From Segatella baroniae B14 (GTDB lineage: Bacteria; Bacteroidota; Bacteroidia; Bacteroidales; Bacteroidaceae), in the NCBI RefSeq assembly GCF_022024235.1, contig NZ_CP091800.1:92501-156500 (forward strand): 64,000 nucleotides of DNA. The letters run 5' to 3'. A program made the translations under genes and the position numbers. Positions 36,837 through 45,926 of the stretch are shown here, in pieces; within the stretch, counting starts at the first letter, position 1; each line of letters starts with the position of its first letter. The notes beneath the pieces were generated by a model, which saw only the letters and a program-made list of their open reading frames with translations, made no database searches and was not told the DNA's origin.

Positions 36837-39098
36837 TTAATATTTCTTGTCCGGATTTTCATACGTCTGTCGATGAGTTCTTCGCTTACCCTTTACAAGG
36901 TTCAAGGTAAGAGACAATAAGACTTTTTGTGCGTAGATATCGCTTTTCTGCTCTATGCTACCATTGTCATTATATATTGTAGAAGTTGTATGCATTTTCC
37001 CAAAAGGATGTAAATACATCAAACAGAGATCTAACCAACTTGTCGGACTATACGAGAGAACTGCCATACTTGAATCTGTTGGTTTAGAATATCCATTCAG
37101 AGAGAGTTCTTTTGATGAATGCATATATTGCAACACAAGACCAAGGTTGTCTGTAAAATCTACACCGATCTGTCCCTGACAAGCCCAGGATAAAAGATTC
37201 TTCTTATAGAACTCATTGGCAGATATATGTCGGCTGTGCACATCAACATATATATTATACGACAACCACTTCAGCGGTTTCTGCGATATACTGACATCGA
37301 AACCATAATCGTGTCGGCGCTTCTCATTGATGTAAGAAATTACAGTCTTGCCTTCATGATTTTCACCCATTGTATTCTGAATCGAATTTTGGATTCTATG
37401 ATAGTAAGTCGATAGAGATAAATAAGAATCACCCTTGGAATAACTGTACTCGCATGAGAACTTGTTCGTCCGCTTAGGTTTCAAAGTTGGATTTCCGAGC
37501 GTAAAAAGCCCCATACTTACTTCCTTCATAAAGGGAAGTAGATGCCATATCGTAGGATTTTCGGTAAAAGACGAGAAACTGATATTAAGATTATTATTGT
37601 TGTTCCAGGCGTAGGATGATACAAGAACCGGACTAATATAAAATGCATTTACATCACTCGCATCTGTAAACATTCTGTTATAAAAGCTCATGTTTGTTCC
37701 TGCTTCCAAACTCCATTTCTCGTTTATCGCAATGTCAGCTTCTGCAAAGAAAGTGAGGTTATTCTGTCTGTAACGTGACTCGCCATCATCGGATACGTTA
37801 CCCAGCAAACCTTTATTCCGGGAGTAGTTGTATTTTGCACCTAACTGGAATTTCACTGCATCAGACATAGTTCTTGTATATTCTAACTCTGCCTGATAAG
37901 ATGATCTTTTCTCTTGCTGCTGCATCTGATAAACGGGTAAATAATACTCATCATTATCCGATAAATTGATATGATTGTATGCGGCCTCCACCTTCAACGC
38001 ATCTTTTTCTTTTTCATAAGCCATATAGACTTTATAATCTTGACTGTTCATTCGTTCATGACCATGAGAAAAATCCAAATGATTGGCACCAAGATCTGTC
38101 AGAAGATTATTCTCGCGATACACCGAATTGTAACCATCTAATCCAAATCTAACATTTTCATTGAGATAAAAAGCATAGCCCCAAAAGAATTCATTGTCAC
38201 ATTCCTTTCGTGGTGTCTCACGGAATGCTTCATGAGTATACTTCGCTGGTGTCGTAAACGCTGTATTTATATATTTCTTCTCCAGTAAATTACGATAATA
38301 CAACTTATGAAAAAGATAGAAAGAATGCTTCTTCGTGTCTAGCGAAACATTGGTTTTGGCATCATACATCTCTTTATCTGCTGATGCTAATCCGTCAAAC
38401 ATCACAGATACACCAGCCTTGCGAACCGTGACAATATTCATGATTGCCGTATAATTTTTATCTGCATATTTGGCGGGAACATTATACATTATTTCAACCT
38501 TTTTCACGGTCTCCGGCGAAATCTGGTCAATGAGGGCATTGTTCATCAGAGCCACATTATCCTTTAATATAAGAATTCTGTTGCTTCCTCTAACATATAC
38601 ATCGTGATTGTAGTCCACATAAACGGTAGGAATGTTCTCAAGAAGTTTTGAGGTTAGTTTTGCTTTCTCTACCATTGCATCAGTCATGACATACTCAAAA
38701 TTAAGTCTGTTTTTCACCTTTGTACGTACTCCTTTTATCACGACTTCATCTAAATGATAGTCAGAAGGCATGAGCCGGAACGTCATTCCGTCACCTTGAA
38801 ACCTATACGATGCCTTATCATAACAGATATGTACAATCTCTATGAAACAAGGCTTCTTCCCTTCAGCCATTTCAACTTGGAAATGGCCAAGCGAATCGGT
38901 TAGCGTATTACAGAGAAAAGCGGAGTCTTTATCTAAAAAGACAACATTTGCCAGTTCTACCGGTTGCTCTGTAGAAGAGTCTACAACTGTTCCATGGATA
39001 TCTTCTTTTACTATCTGGCCGTACACTGTGACAGAAAAGAGAAAAGTCATTAAAACGGCAGCATAAAAGCGCATATGCTGAATAGGATGTGTTAACAT
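36837..39098 (-). CDS. outer-membrane beta-barrel protein (TonB-receptor-like, OMP_b-brl_3 type)
   Basis: Encodes 753 aa; translation may start at Met9 (39074). Signal peptide ending TVYGQ, carboxypeptidase-regulatory domain (DIHGTVVDSSTEQPVELANV), short plug (VYVRGSNRILILKDNVALMN), then a barrel. It starts 2 nt after the Cys-rich gene and ends 27 nt before the broken exporter, so all were one operon headed by the GG-leader peptide. In Bacteroidota such barrels accompany peptide exporters and may pass or take up the peptide. It is intact, unlike the exporter. Confidence 0.8.
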   Translation of the reverse strand: MLTHPIQHMRFYAAVLMTFLFSVTVYGQIVKEDIHGTVVDSSTEQPVELANVVFLDKDSAFLCNTLTDSLGHFQVEMAEGKKPCFIEIVHICYDKASYRFQGDGMTFRLMPSDYHLDEVVIKGVRTKVKNRLNFEYVMTDAMVEKAKLTSKLLENIPTVYVDYNHDVYVRGSNRILILKDNVALMNNALIDQISPETVKKVEIMYNVPAKYADKNYTAIMNIVTVRKAGVSVMFDGLASADKEMYDAKTNVSLDTKKHSFYLFHKLYYRNLLEKKYINTAFTTPAKYTHEAFRETPRKECDNEFFWGYAFYLNENVRFGLDGYNSVYRENNLLTDLGANHLDFSHGHERMNSQDYKVYMAYEKEKDALKVEAAYNHINLSDNDEYYLPVYQMQQQEKRSSYQAELEYTRTMSDAVKFQLGAKYNYSRNKGLLGNVSDDGESRYRQNNLTFFAEADIAINEKWSLEAGTNMSFYNRMFTDASDVNAFYISPVLVSSYAWNNNNNLNISFSSFTENPTIWHLLPFMKEVSMGLFTLGNPTLKPKRTNKFSCEYSYSKGDSYLSLSTYYHRIQNSIQNTMGENHEGKTVISYINEKRRHDYGFDVSISQKPLKWLSYNIYVDVHSRHISANEFYKKNLLSWACQGQIGVDFTDNLGLVLQYMHSSKELSLNGYSKPTDSSMAVLSYSPTSWLDLCLMYLHPFGKMHTTSTIYNDNGSIEQKSDIYAQKVLLSLTLNLVKGKRRTHRQTYENPDKKY

Positions 39099-39100
39099 AG

Positions 39101-39403
39101 TTAGAAGTATTTAAAGTTTTTGTAATCAGGTTGATATTGAGAACTCTTGATCTGCACTTTTTTTAGAATTTGTAGCATTTCTATCTGACAGCAAGACTGT
39201 TTTATACCACACTCCTCACACTTGAAACATGTGGGGAATTTGAAATAACGCATTATTTGATTTTCAGATTCCATATCATCTATAATCTCATCAACAATGT
39301 CGCTATAGAGTGGCAACAGAGCGTCTTTGATATAATTCAGACCCTTTTCTTGCATCTTCAGTTTCAAATAGTCATGTAATCCATAATAATATTTGAGCTG
39401 CAT
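39101..39403 (-). CDS. Cys-rich small protein of the GG-peptide locus
   Basis: Encodes 100 aa from Met at 39401-39403 (frame open to 39427). Helical N-terminus (MQLKYYYGLHDYLKLKMQEK), acidic middle (YSDIVDEIIDDMESENQ) and a cysteine cluster TCFKCEECGIKQSCC (about 67-81). Its Cx2Cx5C spacing resembles the cluster-binding part of SPASM domains in radical-SAM peptide maturases, or a zinc site. Too short for a complete maturase; it may be an accessory or a maturase remnant. It overlaps the GG peptide gene by 32 nt. Confidence 0.5.
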   Translation of the reverse strand: MQLKYYYGLHDYLKLKMQEKGLNYIKDALLPLYSDIVDEIIDDMESENQIMRYFKFPTCFKCEECGIKQSCCQIEMLQILKKVQIKSSQYQPDYKNFKYF

Positions 39404-39521
39404 TTTTCTTTTTACCTGTGCAAACAACAGTTTTCAGTTTAGCTGAATTACCGCCCATAAGCTTAGACTGTTCTTCGATAGTCAGTTCACTCTGAATAAC
39501 TTTTATTGATTTTGGTTTCAT
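39372..39521 (-). CDS. double-glycine leader peptide precursor (bacteriocin/RiPP-type)
   Basis: Encodes 49 aa. The leader KVIQSELTIEEQSKLMGG (ending at Gly23-Gly24) has the ELT/EEQ-x2-L-M-G-G form of double-glycine leaders cut by C39 peptidases and of the GG-Bacteroidales precursor class. The core after GG is NSAKLKTVVCTGKKKNAAQI LLWIT, with one cysteine. It is the first gene of an operon that ends in a C39-type exporter remnant, which supports the call. The exporter deletion suggests the product is no longer secreted by this locus. No start-site promoter was found. Confidence 0.7.
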   Translation of the reverse strand: MKPKSIKVIQSELTIEEQSKLMGGNSAKLKTVVCTGKKKNAAQILLWIT

Positions 39522-40068
39522 GTGTATAAATATTAAGATGCCGACTTTTTATAAAGGCTTTTCGGCTAACGCCCTCTCACTAGGCAGCATAGAAAGAAAC
39601 TATTGTCGCATTTTGATTGGCCGATCATAAACGGGACGCTACCACGACTTTATTGAAAGCATCTGTCACTTTACTATGTACAAAATAAGCATAAATCGTC
39701 ACCCATGCTTATCTTGCTCACCAAACTTTCACAAAACTTAAAATTCGAAGATGAGCAATAAAAACGGCTCTAATAGCAAGTCTATTTCCAAAAGATATAG
39801 ACACAAAAAGAGTGTTCTATATTGCTACATCATACGGATTAAATAGAATCGATTAGATTCAGTAAACCACAGATAAAGCGTTAAAAAAGCATATCAATAT
39901 GTCCTCTAATAACGATGTGACAAACCATAATGGAATGTTTACATTCATAAAAGATATGCTAAACTAAACCTTTATTTTTAATAATGCAACAAAATGACAG
40001 TACTGAAGTAGAATATTGTATTTTTTTAACAATCCATACAATAAAAATGGATAATTATAAGAAAAACA
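39522..40068. other. intergenic region, nothing recognised
   Basis: 547 nt between the GG peptide gene and the alkylsulfatase 3' end. A GCCGA/TCGGC hairpin lies at 39540-39566. No ORF, RNA or clear promoter was identified, although the GG operon promoter must lie here. Confidence 0.4.
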
Positions 40069-42045
40069 TTAATGCAACGTATAAGAAGCCTGAGGCTCCA
40101 CAATATTAAAATTGGTCTGAGGCTGCTCGATGTGAGACAAAAACTCATTTAACCGCTCGATATCCCCTTCTACTTTCAGTTTATTTTGACTTCGAAGATG
40201 CTCCACATTCGTTTCATTTGTAAAGAGTGTAAACAAGTCACCCTTAGTTATCTCCAATGTAACATCAGACTTTTCTATCCATGAACCCTTTCTGTTAGAG
40301 AGTACTCCATTCTTATAAATAACAGATAACTTCTCTTTTGAATCTGTGACAAATATATTGATATTAAGGTCGTTTTGGTCATAGGCATAGCCATTGATAC
40401 GTGTAGCAATCACATCGAAAAACTGATTAGATGACAAAGCTGAAGAAAGATATCGCTTGCCAAACGTTTTTACGTTGTCTTTACTCAACAACTCTTTAGC
40501 CCCCGTAAGATAGAAATTACGCCAAGGTGCACTCTCTGCCTGATATCCCAACTGCGTATAGGCTGAAGCCAAAAGATTACGAGCTTTTTGACAAGACGGA
40601 TTAGCAAAGACTACTTTATTCAATAAGGTAGAAGCCCATCTATAATCTCCCAGGTCATAAGCTTTCTGAGCAATAGCTACCGCTTTATCCTCACCACCAA
40701 TAGCCTCCACTATTTTCTTGCTTTCTATGGCTGGGCTCAATGGGTTCAGGTTGGCCGGATTACCATCAAAAAAACCAAAATACAGTTCATATTGCGAACG
40801 GGCATTGAAACTTACGCTACCATAATATTCACGATCTGCAGAGTAACTAGCCAAAGCTCGAGGCAACTTGATATAATGAGAAATGTCATCTGGAGTATAG
40901 CCTTTGTTAGCTAGATAAAGCGTATGGTCATGAATGTATCGATACAAATCACGCTGCTTCTCCCAATATGTTACGACATTCTTATTATCCCACACAGGCC
41001 AGTTGTGAGAACCTAATGAAACTTCCACATCATTGCCATATTTACTGATAACATTGTCGATATACTTGCTCCAAAGCAGACCATTACGTATTTTAGCACC
41101 ACGTGGGGTAAGCAAATTATGCAAAGTGTGATTGATATCTTCTGCAGATTGCAAAGCATGATACTGAGGAATATACACCAACATTTCAGACGGAGCCTCA
41201 GAATCAGGAGCCGACCAGAAATCTAACTGCAATCCATCGATGACTATCGATTCCTCAGATTCTGCTATTTCACGAGTAGCGGGAAGAAGTGTATTGGTGA
41301 AAGACGTTTGGCTTAAGCTGCTACCTAAACCCGCTGTAACAAAACCTTTAGCATTTCGAGGAAGAGTACCCCCAAACATAAATTTACTATGTGCTGACAT
41401 CGGTATACCAGCAAGAACATTCTCGGTCTGAGAATTATTAAAATAGTCTTGCGGTGCTATTATTGGAATCGAGTCTGATAAATTTGTTCGCGACTGAAGT
41501 ATACCCTGTAAGCCACCAAAATGGTCGATATGAGAATGGGTGATGACCACTGCACGCAAAGGCAAATCGCCTATATGCTGTTTCAACAGACTATAGGCCG
41601 TCTGAGCAGATTCACTAGATGTGCCTGTATCAATAACTATAACACCCGTTTTGCTTCGGATAAAAGTAATATTAGCAATATCAATACCACGCACCTGCCA
41701 TATTTTATTTGGCACTACTTCATATAACCCTGTCAGGCTATTCAGTTGTGCTTGGCGCCACAATACCGGATTAACAGTAGCAGGAGCCTCTCCTTTCAGA
41801 AAATCCCAAGAATGTAAATCGTAGAGCTGCTTACCATTCACTTTTGGATTAGTCTTTACATCCAAAGTAGCTATAAATCCACGTTTGGCATCTTTAAAAT
41901 CCTGATCGCCAAAAGCAGCTGCTACATGGGCTACAGAATCATTAAAGGCCCGGGTATATTTTGATGGTTCTGCACTATACTGAGCCAAAACAACAGACGG
42001 AAGAATCCATGCGAAAAACGATACTAATAGTGATTTTTTTTTCAT
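40069..42045 (-). CDS. alkylsulfatase, metallo-beta-lactamase fold (module B)
   Basis: Encodes 658 aa. Signal peptide ending VVLAQ. Metallo-beta-lactamase domain with zinc motif H170-S-H172-I-D174-H175 in VITHSHIDHFGGLQG. Then the alkylsulfatase dimerisation region (HTLHNLLTPRGAKIRNGLLW, SLGSHNWPVW, FNARSQYELYFGFFDGNP) and a C-terminal SCP2-like domain (about 540-658). It matches the SdsA1/BDS1 class that hydrolyses primary or secondary alkyl sulfate esters, here periplasmic. It lies 57 nt after the module B sulfatase and is a paralogue of the gene at 44001-45905. Confidence 0.93.
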   Translation of the reverse strand: MKKKSLLVSFFAWILPSVVLAQYSAEPSKYTRAFNDSVAHVAAAFGDQDFKDAKRGFIATLDVKTNPKVNGKQLYDLHSWDFLKGEAPATVNPVLWRQAQLNSLTGLYEVVPNKIWQVRGIDIANITFIRSKTGVIVIDTGTSSESAQTAYSLLKQHIGDLPLRAVVITHSHIDHFGGLQGILQSRTNLSDSIPIIAPQDYFNNSQTENVLAGIPMSAHSKFMFGGTLPRNAKGFVTAGLGSSLSQTSFTNTLLPATREIAESEESIVIDGLQLDFWSAPDSEAPSEMLVYIPQYHALQSAEDINHTLHNLLTPRGAKIRNGLLWSKYIDNVISKYGNDVEVSLGSHNWPVWDNKNVVTYWEKQRDLYRYIHDHTLYLANKGYTPDDISHYIKLPRALASYSADREYYGSVSFNARSQYELYFGFFDGNPANLNPLSPAIESKKIVEAIGGEDKAVAIAQKAYDLGDYRWASTLLNKVVFANPSCQKARNLLASAYTQLGYQAESAPWRNFYLTGAKELLSKDNVKTFGKRYLSSALSSNQFFDVIATRINGYAYDQNDLNINIFVTDSKEKLSVIYKNGVLSNRKGSWIEKSDVTLEITKGDLFTLFTNETNVEHLRSQNKLKVEGDIERLNEFLSHIEQPQTNFNIVEPQASYTLH

Positions 42046-42102
42046 CGATAAAACTAATTTTTTAGGAAATGAATTAACTAATTACAGAAAATAATCCAAT
42101 GA

Positions 42103-43752
42103 TTACCAACGAAAATGTGGCCACCCACTTGGATATGGATATTTCACGTGATTTTGCTTAGCCCAATACAGCCATTCCTGTTTCAACCTACGTAACACTT
42201 CAGGATGTTCTGTTGCTACATTGTGATTTTCTGCTCTATCATTTTCTATATCATAGAGTTCATCACCAATCTGATCCTCTACATGGATATACTTCCATTT
42301 GCCATCACGTACAGCTCTGTTTCCAGCCCATTCCCAGAACAAGGGCTCTCCACGTTGTACGGTATCCGTTTTTCCATAAAGTACAGGCAACAAACTCTTA
42401 CCAGGCAACTGCTGTATCTGATGGCCTTGATATTCTGCAGGGTATTTTGCCTTGGCCAAATCATAGAATGTAGGTGCGATATCTATCAGATGAGCGACAC
42501 CGTCTACAATGGTATTAGCCTGAATGTGTCCTGGAAACCAAGCTATGAAAGGTGCACTGATACCACCCTCATAAGGAGCTGCTTTATAATCGCGAAATGG
42601 TGAGTTTCCTGTTTGAGACCAGTCGCTGTTCTGCATATACCACGAACCAGGTGCACCTACTTCACCACTCTGTTTCTCCTGCCAGGCACGAGCATCACTA
42701 CCACCCTGAGCTCCATTATCTGAAATAAAGATAATTAAAGTGTTCCTATCTTGCTTTATTTCTTGAAGTTTGTCGAGCACACGCCCGATCTCCTGATCTA
42801 CACGATCAACCATAGCTGCATAAACTTCCTGACGCTTTTCGTAATCAGCCTTCTCACTATCTTGCAATGTATTCCAAGCTCTCACCTTACCATCATGCGA
42901 TGTAAGTTGGGTATTTGGAGCTATGACGCCTTGTGCTTTGGCATTCTCATAACGTTTAACCCGCAACGAGTCCCAACCGTCATGGTATACCCCCTTATAT
43001 TTCTGAATATCTTCTGGCAAAGCCTGTAACGGCCAATGAGGAGCATTGAAAGCCAAATAGAGAAAAAATGGATTTTTCTTCTTGCTTGCTTCTGATATAA
43101 ATTCTAGAGCATTATCAGTTATCTTATCAGTAAGATACTCCCCTGGCTTCAACTTATAGGGCTTATTATCTTTATAGAGTTCCACGGCAAATCGTGCGTT
43201 GGCGTTCTCACCTGCATCATAATATCGACTGGCACCCCCCAAGAAACCAAATGATCGATCAAATCCTCGCTGACTTGGCCATTGTGACTGATCTTTATCA
43301 CCTACATGCCATTTGCCTGAAATTAGAGTCGTATATCCGGCTTCATGGAGCACTTCACCAAATGTAAGCGACTCACGATTAAGATATCCCTGATAATTCG
43401 GATCACCTAAATCAACATTGAAAAAACCCATACCCGCATTATGTTGATACTGTCCTGTTATCAACGAAGCTCGAGTAGGAGCACTGATAGAGTTATTATA
43501 AAACTGACGGAAGCGGATTCCTTCCTGAGCCAATCGAGTAAGATGAGGGGTATGGATATCTGAGCCTCCATAAGGAGCAATATCCGAAAAGCCGAGATCA
43601 TCTACCATTATCAATATGATATTAGGACGAGCCTCAGATTTTTTAGCTTGAGTATGCGCCGATACACTGAATGGAGTCAGTGTTGATACAGCACTTAAGG
43701 TAAGCATGCTTACCTTACTATTCCAATAAAAAGAATTGCCTTTTATATTCAT
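42103..43752 (-). CDS. arylsulfatase-type sulfatase S1, serine class (module B)
   Basis: Encodes 549 aa, secreted. The active-site signature is S90-A-P-T-R in NNSISAPTRASLITGQ, so the formylglycine is made from serine, which requires an anaerobic radical-SAM maturase (present at 54491). Metal-binding NIILIMVDDLGFSDI (45-59) and IFISDNGAQGG (about 330-340) are intact, as are KWHVGD and HWPLQ-type substrate-site motifs. It hydrolyses sulfate esters; the substrate is unknown. It starts a two-gene unit with the alkylsulfatase and has its own promoter with the palindromic operator (43785-43889). Confidence 0.93.
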   Translation of the reverse strand: MNIKGNSFYWNSKVSMLTLSAVSTLTPFSVSAHTQAKKSEARPNIILIMVDDLGFSDIAPYGGSDIHTPHLTRLAQEGIRFRQFYNNSISAPTRASLITGQYQHNAGMGFFNVDLGDPNYQGYLNRESLTFGEVLHEAGYTTLISGKWHVGDKDQSQWPSQRGFDRSFGFLGGASRYYDAGENANARFAVELYKDNKPYKLKPGEYLTDKITDNALEFISEASKKKNPFFLYLAFNAPHWPLQALPEDIQKYKGVYHDGWDSLRVKRYENAKAQGVIAPNTQLTSHDGKVRAWNTLQDSEKADYEKRQEVYAAMVDRVDQEIGRVLDKLQEIKQDRNTLIIFISDNGAQGGSDARAWQEKQSGEVGAPGSWYMQNSDWSQTGNSPFRDYKAAPYEGGISAPFIAWFPGHIQANTIVDGVAHLIDIAPTFYDLAKAKYPAEYQGHQIQQLPGKSLLPVLYGKTDTVQRGEPLFWEWAGNRAVRDGKWKYIHVEDQIGDELYDIENDRAENHNVATEHPEVLRRLKQEWLYWAKQNHVKYPYPSGWPHFRW

Positions 43753-43784
43753 ACTTATTCACAAATAAAGATTAATTTTAGCTA

Positions 43785-43889
43785 CAAAGGTAAAGCAAAA
43801 TACGCAGCCACACTATCGCATTTTTGGGGTATTTTATATCACCATTTTTCATTATAATTAGTTATCCTGAATAACAAATGTTTGTTATT
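43785..43889 (-). promoter_or_regulatory. promoter and palindromic operator of sulfatase module B
   Basis: Minus strand ATAG (43813-43816), 20 nt, TACCTTTG (43785-43792). Upstream, AATAACAAATGTTTGTTATT (43870-43889) is a near-perfect palindrome (9-bp arms, TG centre). Much of the region, including GTATTTTGCTTTACCTTTG and the TATTTTATATCAC block, is shared with 54098-54215. Confidence 0.75.
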
Positions 43890-43927
43890 ATCTGCGCGAT
43901 GATCTGTTCATGCTGGAAGAACACAAA

Positions 43928-43960
43928 TATGGCTGCTATCCACCAAGGACAACAGCCATA
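43928..43960 (-). terminator. possible terminator of module A
   Basis: TATGGCTG / CAGCCATA hairpin with a 17-nt loop, followed on the minus strand by TTTG; 41 nt after the stop at 44001. Confidence 0.45.
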
Positions 43961-44000
43961 AATGGTTATTATTAAATTTAAATTCTAATGTAATAATTTA

Positions 44001-45905
44001 TTAGGGTTCAATAATATTAAAATAATAGTCTGGTGTTTCTATTAAATCTAAGATTGATTGCAAATCTGACTGATTGCCAGAAATAGTAAACCGGTCATTT
44101 AATTTGGTGTTTCGTGAAAAGAGGTCAACAATATCTTTCTTAGATGCAGACAACACGATATCAGGCTGGTCTGACAACACATTTGGACGGTTACTCAAGG
44201 CATTATTCTTTAATATAACCGTTGCCACTTCGCCCGTATCTATAGCCTTCACATTTATCGTAAGAGATTTATCTATTTTGGCCCCATTAAAACGGCTGCC
44301 AACTACATCAAACAATAAACCGATTCCTAACTTAGGATTCAACTGACTTTTAGTCTCTTTTTTCTTGACACCTTTCAGAAGTTCTTTGGCTCCAGCCAAA
44401 TAATAGTATCTAAAAATCTGACTTTCCTCTTGATAACCCAACTGAGCATAAGAATCTGCCAGTAATTTGCGAGCTCCAGAATGATTAGGATAAGCAAAGA
44501 CTACCTTATTTAATAAAGTAGCAGCCCATCTATATTTTCCATTATCGTAAGCCTTCTGCGCTACTGTTAAAGCCTGCTCTACACCACCAATAGCCTCAAC
44601 CCATTCTTTACCTTCTTCCGTCGGTGTCAACGGATCGATATTGACAGGTACGCCATCAAAGAATCCAAAATACAACTGATATTGCGAACGGGCATTAAAA
44701 CTCAGTTTTCCATAATATTCACGATTAGCCATATAGTCTTGCAAAGACTTTGGCAATTTTATCGCATTAGCTATTTCAGAAGGAGTATAACCTTGATTAG
44801 CAAAATATAAAGTCTGGTCATGAATATAACGATAAAGATCGCGTTGCTTCTCCCATAACTCATTTACCTTGTCATTTCCCCAAACAGGCCACTGATGCTG
44901 ACCGAAAGAAACTTGCACCTCTTTACCCCATTTAGCTAATGCTCTATCAAGATATTTACTCCAAGCCAAACCATCACGAATTTTTGCTCCACGAGGAGTG
45001 AGCAGATTATGCATGGTATGAATCACCTCATCAGCCTGACAAAGAGCTTTATATTTAGGTATATATACAATTGTAGCTGATACGGCCTCTGTATTTGGTG
45101 TCTGCAGAAAATCAAAGTCTACACCATCTATTTTTACAGTCTGCTCATCTTCGGTAAGTTCCTGAGTTGCCGGAATTAAATCTCCATGTCGAGAAGTGAG
45201 AGAATAGCCATCAGCATCATCATTCAAAAAAGTTCCAAACTGATAAGTGGCTCTTCGCCCCATAGGCGCTCCTGCGATAACATTTTCACCTATCGCACTC
45301 TCAAAGAATTTAGAAGGTGCTATAATTGGAATACCTGCCCCGTTATCTGGTTGTGACTTCAATATTCCCTGAATACCTGCATAATGATCGCCATGTGAAT
45401 GCGTGTATATCACTGCTTTTACAGGATGTTTTCCGACAAAATGGGTAAACAACTGATAGGCAGCCGCAGCCGCTTCTTCATTAGTAGTTACATCAATAAC
45501 CACATAACCCGTATTGGTTTTAACAAACGTTACACTACCTATATCCAGTCCTCTTACTTGATATATCTGATCAGGAAGTACTTCGAACAGACCTGCAGGG
45601 CCATTGACATGAATATAATGCCAAAGCGATGGATTAATATTTTCTGGAATCTTAGTCTTCCAATAATTCCAATCCTTTTCTTTCGGCAATTTATTCGCTT
45701 TCACGATTTTACCCTCTTTGTCATATCCACCGATAAATCCTCTATTTGCATTGACAAAATCTTCTGACCCAAAAGATTCCACAATTTGAGCGATGGAGTC
45801 ATTATGCGCTTTGGTGTAGAGTGAAGGTGCTGGCAGATATGACTGGGCTGATACGCTCATTACTAATGCAGATGATAATAGTAGAAAGGATATTTTTTTA
45901 TTCAT
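44001..45905 (-). CDS. alkylsulfatase, metallo-beta-lactamase fold (module A)
   Basis: Encodes 634 aa with signal peptide (to VSAQ). Zinc motif H169-S-H171-G-D173-H174 in YTHSHGDHYAGIQG. Dimerisation-region phrases match the module B copy almost word for word (TMHNLLTPRGAKIRDGLAWS, FNARSQYQLYFGFFDGVPVN), and a C-terminal SCP2-like domain follows. Clear paralogue of the 40069-42045 gene. It lies 21 nt after the long sulfatase gene, so they are co-transcribed. Predicted role: hydrolysis of alkyl sulfate esters in the periplasm, releasing sulfate and alcohol. Confidence 0.93.
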   Translation of the reverse strand: MNKKISFLLLSSALVMSVSAQSYLPAPSLYTKAHNDSIAQIVESFGSEDFVNANRGFIGGYDKEGKIVKANKLPKEKDWNYWKTKIPENINPSLWHYIHVNGPAGLFEVLPDQIYQVRGLDIGSVTFVKTNTGYVVIDVTTNEEAAAAAYQLFTHFVGKHPVKAVIYTHSHGDHYAGIQGILKSQPDNGAGIPIIAPSKFFESAIGENVIAGAPMGRRATYQFGTFLNDDADGYSLTSRHGDLIPATQELTEDEQTVKIDGVDFDFLQTPNTEAVSATIVYIPKYKALCQADEVIHTMHNLLTPRGAKIRDGLAWSKYLDRALAKWGKEVQVSFGQHQWPVWGNDKVNELWEKQRDLYRYIHDQTLYFANQGYTPSEIANAIKLPKSLQDYMANREYYGKLSFNARSQYQLYFGFFDGVPVNIDPLTPTEEGKEWVEAIGGVEQALTVAQKAYDNGKYRWAATLLNKVVFAYPNHSGARKLLADSYAQLGYQEESQIFRYYYLAGAKELLKGVKKKETKSQLNPKLGIGLLFDVVGSRFNGAKIDKSLTINVKAIDTGEVATVILKNNALSNRPNVLSDQPDIVLSASKKDIVDLFSRNTKLNDRFTISGNQSDLQSILDLIETPDYYFNIIEP

Positions 45906-45926
45906 AAATGATCTCTTTTCTTGTTT

